Origin: Scatosoma sp045124465
GTDB taxonomy: Bacteria > Bacillota > Clostridia > Christensenellales > Borkfalkiaceae
Assembly: GCA_045124465.1 (NCBI GenBank)
Contig: JBGVLV010000012.1
Span: 1 to 19,487 of the forward strand
Reading direction: 5' to 3'
DNA: 19,487 nt
In this document: positions 15,901 to 19,487 of the stretch, piece by piece
How the letters are laid out: every line of letters begins with the position of its first letter
Numbering within the stretch: the first letter of the stretch is position 1
Notes under the pieces: model-generated
The model's database searches: none
What the model was told of the DNA's origin: nothing
Seen by the model: only the letters and a program-made list of their open reading frames with translations
Made by a program: the position numbers and the translations under genes

Positions 15901-16115
15901 TAAGGAATAAGCCACTTTATAATGCTATATCCCAAGACGGCAAATATGCCCACTCCTAACATAGCAGACAGCACAGTACTACTAACAACACCACCAACAG
16001 AATTGGAAGTCATCCATTCCAAAACCTCAACGTACGTAATGCGTACAGTATCCCATAAATCCAACAAAGTACGAAAAACACCGCCAGGTAAAGTTTTATA
16101 ATCCACTAACGGCAT
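15900..16115 (-). CDS. Small membrane protein, candidate pVI-like minor virion protein (71 aa)
   Basis: The protein begins MPLVDYKTLPGGVFRTLL, has an amphipathic middle and ends in one strong hydrophobic segment (about residues 44-68, STVLSAMLGVGIFAVLGYSI) closing with KWLIP. It follows the 512-aa pIII-like gene directly: its SD, GAGGTG, overlaps the stop codon of that gene (AGGTGA). In M13, gene VI follows gene III and encodes a membrane-bound partner of pIII in the distal cap. The position and topology here fit that role, but I see no sequence similarity that proves it. Confidence 0.6.
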   Translation of the reverse strand: MPLVDYKTLPGGVFRTLLDLWDTVRITYVEVLEWMTSNSVGGVVSSTVLSAMLGVGIFAVLGYSIIKWLIP

Positions 16116-16118
16116 AGA

Positions 16119-17657
16119 TCACCTCGCAAACATTTTTAAGAACAACGTAACAAGCGTAATACCTAACCCAACATATAAAAGCGTTCCGATGCCAAAATCG
16201 CCAAAGAATTTTGTATCCAAAAAGGCTTGGACAGAAGATATAAGCCAGCCAAAACCGCCTAAGCTTTGTTGATTAAAGCCGTCTTGATACCCGACGGAAT
16301 AACCGCTGTCATAACCGATTTTCTTGCCACTCAACGATCCATCCGTTTCGCCGATCATATACCCCTGATCGTAACCTTCGGAATATCCTACCAAATAACC
16401 AGTCGAAGATGAATATAAGGTTACACCGTAAAGCGTATCAGATGCACGACCGAAGTATATTTCCAACGAAGAAACCATCAGACTCGAAGGAAGTGTCAAA
16501 GAAGAATCAATTTCAATAACACGTTTACTACCTACATTATCATCATCTTCATACATAATTTGCGCAGAATACGATGAACCACTGGTAGAATAAAAAACGC
16601 AAGACTGCACGTCACTCGATCCAGTGAAATATACAGGAAACCCGCTATACTCAAACGGACTTGAAAAATGAACGGTAATTACGGCTTTTTCCAAATAAAC
16701 GTCCTCAGTATCAGGGCAAACCTCATACTTTCTTGCGATCGTATCAAAACTGATACCACTAAAAAAATAATTAGGCGCTACCTCGGAAAAAGTAATAGTC
16801 TGTCCGTTTTCATAGGTCAACGTTCCCGAAACGGTCGAGCTACGAAATACACCAAGTTCGGCAAAATCGTTACCATCAGAATATCCGCTATCATAGCCGT
16901 TAGAATAACCCTCATTGATACCGTCTGTATACCCATCAGCTTGACCTAAATTATAAATATCGGTATAACTCGGTACATAATCACAATCCGTTGCAGATAC
17001 CATTATATTTGAAAAAGTAACTGTAACAGATTGAGAGTAATCCGTGGGAACAAAACCCAACATAATACCGATATAACAATTCGCAGAAGTGTTGCCGTCA
17101 ATAGAGATCGAATCAAAAGACGTTGAACAACGGGAACCAGAAAAACGAGTAGAAACGAATAATACACCTGAGCTGGAAACACCGCCATTTGAATTAAACA
17201 ACGTATAAAGACAACGAATTTTACTTACACCATCGGGAACATCACAATCAAACGAAAAATAGTATGTACTATTATAGCTTAACGGAATTTTATACCCATA
17301 TCCACCAGTATACACACCAGCAAGATCGGTATTATTATAACCGGCAATAGAAGTTACATTCAAAGTCAACCCCTCTTGCGTACAACTCGTACCAAAAATA
17401 CCGGAAACACCGTTAAGTTTCGTTGCAAAAGAAGTCAAAGAAAATAAATTCTCATTACTATAATCCGAAACGGAAAAACTATCCGCTCCGGCTGTAAGCG
17501 TTCCTTCATTCTCATCGGAACAGGAACGCGCCATAAATACGACAAATAACACAAACACGACACAAAAACAAGAGATCGCTATGATCTTTAATACCTTGTT
17601 TGTCGTTTCAAGGATCTTAATTAATTTGGGGTGTTTCTTCGGGTCTATTTTCCGCAT
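16119..17657 (-). CDS. pIII-like adsorption / cap protein with GYxxGYxx linkers (512 aa)
   Basis: This is the probable receptor-binding virion protein. The N-terminus is basic (KHPKLIKI), followed by a hydrophobic segment (residues about 24-42) and then ARSCSDE, giving either a signal peptide or an uncleaved anchor. A beta-rich, Ser/Thr/Gly-rich domain (about 54-235) is followed by a Gly-Tyr repeat of period four (238-262, GYSNGYDSGYSDG). A second beta-rich domain (about 266-418) is followed by a second Gly-Tyr array (421-460). A final membrane anchor ends the protein (LLYVGLGITLVTLFLKMFAR). The order domain-linker-domain-linker-anchor is that of M13 pIII (N1-G1-N2-G2-CT), with different linker chemistry. 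AAGGAG precedes the ATG, which lies inside the end of the Zot-like gene (41-nt overlap). No homologue is recognised by name. Confidence 0.7.
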   Translation of the reverse strand: MRKIDPKKHPKLIKILETTNKVLKIIAISCFCVVFVLFVVFMARSCSDENEGTLTAGADSFSVSDYSNENLFSLTSFATKLNGVSGIFGTSCTQEGLTLNVTSIAGYNNTDLAGVYTGGYGYKIPLSYNSTYYFSFDCDVPDGVSKIRCLYTLFNSNGGVSSSGVLFVSTRFSGSRCSTSFDSISIDGNTSANCYIGIMLGFVPTDYSQSVTVTFSNIMVSATDCDYVPSYTDIYNLGQADGYTDGINEGYSNGYDSGYSDGNDFAELGVFRSSTVSGTLTYENGQTITFSEVAPNYFFSGISFDTIARKYEVCPDTEDVYLEKAVITVHFSSPFEYSGFPVYFTGSSDVQSCVFYSTSGSSYSAQIMYEDDDNVGSKRVIEIDSSLTLPSSLMVSSLEIYFGRASDTLYGVTLYSSSTGYLVGYSEGYDQGYMIGETDGSLSGKKIGYDSGYSVGYQDGFNQQSLGGFGWLISSVQAFLDTKFFGDFGIGTLLYVGLGITLVTLFLKMFAR

Positions 17658-18417
17658 TTTCTCTATCTCCTTCTAATATTTTCTTAAACCGCCGACTGTC
17701 ATAACTCGGACGGCGAAACGATATGATCTTGAATTTACGTATTTCACCGTAAGCCGCTTGAAACTTGTCAAATTCGATTTTTCCGATCCGTCCCCATCGC
17801 CTTTTCATCGGCTTAATACGCTTTAAACAACTTTCGTAATTATCGTAAACGTAACCCGACATCGTATGATACAGTCCATGTAAATGCCAGCGCGAACGGC
17901 GCATTAAGATATAACAATCCGACTGCTCGCGGATCTTATCCCAAAGACGATTGAGGTTTTGACAATTACAATGAAAGTTACAATCGCCCAGGTGACGGCT
18001 CAACGCTTGGAACAATGAATACGACGGATACCAACGGTTAAGCTTATTATTCTCTTGCGAGGGAAAATAAACGGACGCGTCGGAAATATAATAATCCGTT
18101 CCATCATCGAGCGGATATTCATACGGTATTATCTTACCTTCAATGAAATTCTCAAACGTATTTCCTCCGAGACTTAAATATTTACCCTCGAACGGTACGT
18201 AGGAATTTCCTTTCGTATAGTCCACATTAGAGCAATACTCTTTATTACGCATATTGATAACCCAGTCGAACAAAAGGTCTTTTCCGCGACCACGCAAACC
18301 CGTAACGATAACGTTTCCGTCGCAGAAACAACCGAGTACGAGTTTTCGACTGCTAATTTGTCTGATAAGCGTTACAAAAAGTATCAAGCACAATGCTATA
18401 ATCAAAATCGTTTGCAT
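17617..18417 (-). CDS. Zot / pI-like filamentous phage assembly ATPase
   Basis: The 266-aa product is the likely inner-membrane ATPase that extrudes the virion. An N-terminal membrane segment (ILIIALCLILFVTLI, residues 4-18) is followed by a P-loop at residues 40-47, GLRGRGKD, in which Asp replaces the usual Ser/Thr after the lysine. A Walker B-like strand ends in Asp113 (DYYISDASVYFP). The segment SRHLGDCNFHCNCQNLNRLWDKIRE (140-164) matches the Zot-family stretch around the sensor Gln and the D.RIRE-like motif. The C-terminal third is Arg/Lys-rich with no second membrane segment, so topology differs from M13 pI and Vibrio Zot, where the ATPase domain precedes the membrane span. AGGTGG overlaps the stop of the upstream 62-aa gene. 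Family placement is by motif reading only. Confidence 0.75.
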   Translation of the reverse strand: MQTILIIALCLILFVTLIRQISSRKLVLGCFCDGNVIVTGLRGRGKDLLFDWVINMRNKEYCSNVDYTKGNSYVPFEGKYLSLGGNTFENFIEGKIIPYEYPLDDGTDYYISDASVYFPSQENNKLNRWYPSYSLFQALSRHLGDCNFHCNCQNLNRLWDKIREQSDCYILMRRSRWHLHGLYHTMSGYVYDNYESCLKRIKPMKRRWGRIGKIEFDKFQAAYGEIRKFKIISFRRPSYDSRRFKKILEGDRENAENRPEETPQIN

Positions 18418-18421
18418 ACAC

Positions 18422-18610
18422 TTACCACCTAAAACAAGACGACAAGAATTTCAAAAAAAGCACGATCACACCGACAACGGGCGCAAAGGCAAACGCTGTA
18501 ACGATCAGACTGCCAACCGCGCAAAGCTCTTCCGCGATCGGAGCAAGTACGGCGGGCAACTCACCCGCGAAAAAATATTCAAAAAGCCATGTATAAACTT
18601 GATTTATCAT
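18422..18610 (-). CDS. Small two-hydrophobic-segment membrane protein (62 aa)
   Basis: The sequence contains two hydrophobic stretches, VYTWLFEYFFAGELPAVLAP and AVGSLIVTAFAFAPVVGVIV, and ends in a basic/aromatic tail (CFRW). It has a GAGG site 8 nt before the ATG. It starts just after the terminator that follows the probable major coat gene, and its stop overlaps the SD of the Zot-like gene. It is likely a minor virion or assembly membrane protein; a second coat-type protein is an alternative. I recognise no specific family. Confidence 0.65.
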   Translation of the reverse strand: MINQVYTWLFEYFFAGELPAVLAPIAEELCAVGSLIVTAFAFAPVVGVIVLFLKFLSSCFRW

Positions 18611-18621
18611 ATAAATACCTC

Positions 18622-18658
18622 AAAAAATCAAAGGCGTACCCCTACGAATACGCCTTTT
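18622..18658 (-). terminator. Intrinsic terminator after the probable major coat gene
   Basis: Read on the minus strand, AAAGGCGTA (18657-18649) pairs with TACGCCTTT (18638-18630) around a 10-nt loop, followed by GATTTTTT. It lies between the 69-aa and 62-aa genes. A terminator right after the major coat gene is the arrangement M13 uses to make far more coat mRNA than downstream assembly mRNA. Confidence 0.88.
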
Positions 18659-18667
18659 AATTGCATC

Positions 18668-18877
18668 TTAACCGCGCATGGGTAAAAAGCTACGGATAAG
18701 GTTAAACACAAGCAAAATCAGCGCTACACCCGCCATAATGACGGCACAAACACCCGCAAAGGTCAATTCCTTCGCACCGTCCGTACCGGTCGTGACGAAA
18801 AACGTGGATACTTGCGGGAACAGGGTGACAAACCATGTCATTACTGCGGTCCAGACTTCCGTAAACAAACCTATCAT
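18668..18877 (-). CDS. Probable major coat protein (pVIII-like, 69 aa)
   Basis: An N-terminal hydrophobic stretch (MIGLFTEVWTAVMTWFVTLF) is followed by a short polar stretch (TTGTDGAKE), a long hydrophobic helix (FAGVCAVIMAGVALILLVFN) and a basic end (LIRSFLPMRG). The polar/acidic-helix-basic layout is that of filamentous phage major coat proteins; whether the first segment is cleaved as a leader is unclear. The SD GGAGG overlaps the end of the upstream 39-aa gene. A strong terminator follows immediately, matching the high-expression position of gene VIII in M13. Identification rests on layout and context, not on sequence similarity. Confidence 0.65.
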   Translation of the reverse strand: MIGLFTEVWTAVMTWFVTLFPQVSTFFVTTGTDGAKELTFAGVCAVIMAGVALILLVFNLIRSFLPMRG

Positions 18878-18881
18878 CGCA

Positions 18882-19001
18882 TTACCTCCAGATTAAATTT
18901 ATAAATAATATTACGACAACTACCATCAGTAAAAACGGTATCATCTCATCCGTAGGGATATGAAAGAGCTGTAATATTATCGTCTTGATTGTCGTGTACA
19001 T
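18882..19001 (-). CDS. Tiny single-span membrane protein (39 aa)
   Basis: This short ORF reads MYTTIKTIILQLFHIPTDEM then a hydrophobic run (IPFLLMVVVVILFINL) and ends IWR. It has an AGAGGTG site about 6 nt upstream, placed right at the stop of the ssDNA-binding candidate. Its own last codons (TGG AGG TAA) provide the SD of the coat gene, whose ATG is 4 nt further on. Size, single membrane span and position ahead of the coat gene match the pVII/pIX minor coat proteins of M13, which are 32-33 aa. That function is inferred. Confidence 0.65.
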   Translation of the reverse strand: MYTTIKTIILQLFHIPTDEMIPFLLMVVVVILFINLIWR

Positions 19002-19012
19002 AAATACACCTC

Positions 19013-19225
19013 TTACAGAGCTACCTTTTCAAACTTCAACAAAGCCGAAAGTACGTTCTTAGTGTTCTTGTCGAATTCAGGATCGATGTCCGCGCCGTTC
19101 ACGTTCAAAATCAGCTTGGAATACTCAACCTTTTCGCCGTTCTTGTCAATGAAACTTCCACTACGACGCAAAAGGCTAACAGTCCCGACCGCTTTTTCGA
19201 GCAATTCTTTTTGCACGTCTTGCAT
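19013..19225 (-). CDS. Candidate phage ssDNA-binding protein (pV-like, 70 aa)
   Basis: The 70-aa acidic/basic mixed protein has alternating strand-like segments (SGSFIDKNGEKVEYSKLILNV, then NGADIDPEFDKNTKNVLSALLKFEKVAL) and no membrane segment. Size and gene order (immediately before the coat genes) match the single-stranded DNA-binding protein that coats replicated genomes in filamentous phages. AAGGAGG precedes the ATG at good spacing. The gene begins inside the last 50 nt of the 96-aa gene upstream, and its stop codon is followed at once by the SD for the 39-aa gene. No catalytic motif is expected or seen. A small regulatory protein is an alternative. Confidence 0.55.
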   Translation of the reverse strand: MQDVQKELLEKAVGTVSLLRRSGSFIDKNGEKVEYSKLILNVNGADIDPEFDKNTKNVLSALLKFEKVAL

Positions 19226-19466
19226 TTTTCTTGACCTCCTTTTCTTTCTTTTTATCCTCTCGCTTTTTTATTACGCGTCGGACGATCTTCGCCAAAGGCA
19301 CCCATAAATCAGCGACAAAACCTTTTTCTTTACCTTCTTCACGAATTACGTTCACGATCTTACAATTTTCTTCGTACTCATAATACTCGAGCACTTCGTC
19401 AGCGTTACCGACAAATACAACCTCACCGGCAACGTTCAAACATTCGTAATTTGGTAACTTCTTCAC
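19176..19466 (-). CDS. Unknown 96-aa protein with strongly basic tail
   Basis: I do not recognise this protein. It starts at a GTG (19466) with GGAGG nine bases upstream. The N-terminal half is mixed and acidic (ECLNVAGEVVFVGNADEVLEYYEYEE). From about residue 62 it becomes a Lys/Arg-rich, probably helical tail (IVRRVIKKREDKKKEKEVKK, then RRAKRIARKSGRD), which suggests nucleic acid binding. It is the most upstream phage gene in the window. Its end overlaps the ssDNA-binding candidate by 50 nt, so the two are probably coupled. A replication or regulatory function is possible but only inferred from charge and position. Confidence 0.65.
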   Translation of the reverse strand: MKKLPNYECLNVAGEVVFVGNADEVLEYYEYEENCKIVNVIREEGKEKGFVADLWVPLAKIVRRVIKKREDKKKEKEVKKNARRAKRIARKSGRDC

Positions 19467-19487
19467 TTTACTGCACCTCCAAAAATT

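Noticed and set aside
17500..17545. Lipoprotein signal (ARSC) in the 512-aa protein
   Set aside because: Arg at position -2 does not fit the lipobox, and the basic N-region is long; a plain signal peptide or anchor is more likely.
14113..19487. CRISPR array, tRNA or insertion sequence in the accessory region
   Set aside because: No spaced direct repeats, no cloverleaf and no transposase or IS-type terminal repeats were seen.

Overview
The window reads as a chromosomal segment of a low-to-mid GC Firmicute, most likely a gut Clostridia relative. Two things point there. The glycogen cluster has the glgBCDAP order with a separate glgD, as in Bacillus and Clostridia. Nearly every start is preceded by a strong GGAGG-type ribosome binding site. 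The species cannot be named from sequence alone.

Positions 1-3284 (+ strand) hold housekeeping genes: polA (DNA polymerase I, cut by the window edge at its start codon) and coaE (dephospho-CoA kinase). An intrinsic terminator follows at 3326-3367. Short repeats built on the half-site GTGAAACA flank coaE.

Positions 3370-14069 (+ strand) hold a complete glycogen operon. It has a near-consensus sigma-A promoter (TTGAAA-17-TATAAT, 3532-3560), then glgB, glgC, glgD, glgA, glgP, a cytoplasmic neopullulanase-type GH13 enzyme, and a terminator at 14011-14069. GlgC with GlgD makes ADP-glucose, GlgA polymerises it, GlgB branches the chain, GlgP releases glucose-1-phosphate, and the GH13 enzyme probably handles the limit maltodextrins.

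Positions about 14070-19487 (- strand) are the accessory part: a compact set of tightly packed, overlapping small genes that I interpret as most of an inovirus-like (filamentous phage) prophage, open at the right window edge. In transcription order (right to left) it carries a basic 96-aa protein, a 70-aa candidate ssDNA-binding protein, a 39-aa membrane peptide, a 69-aa probable major coat protein followed by a terminator, a 62-aa membrane protein, a Zot/pI-like assembly ATPase, a 512-aa pIII-like adsorption protein with GYxxGYxx linkers, a 71-aa membrane protein, a hairpin-rich intergenic region, a rolling-circle HUH Rep of the pUB110/pC194 (Rep_1) type, a 112-aa unknown, and a 34-aa ORF that looks like the fused two ends of a phage cytosine methyltransferase. 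A perfect 16-bp inverted repeat (14074-14111) sits where the phage operon meets the glycogen operon. No integrase or transposase is visible in the window.
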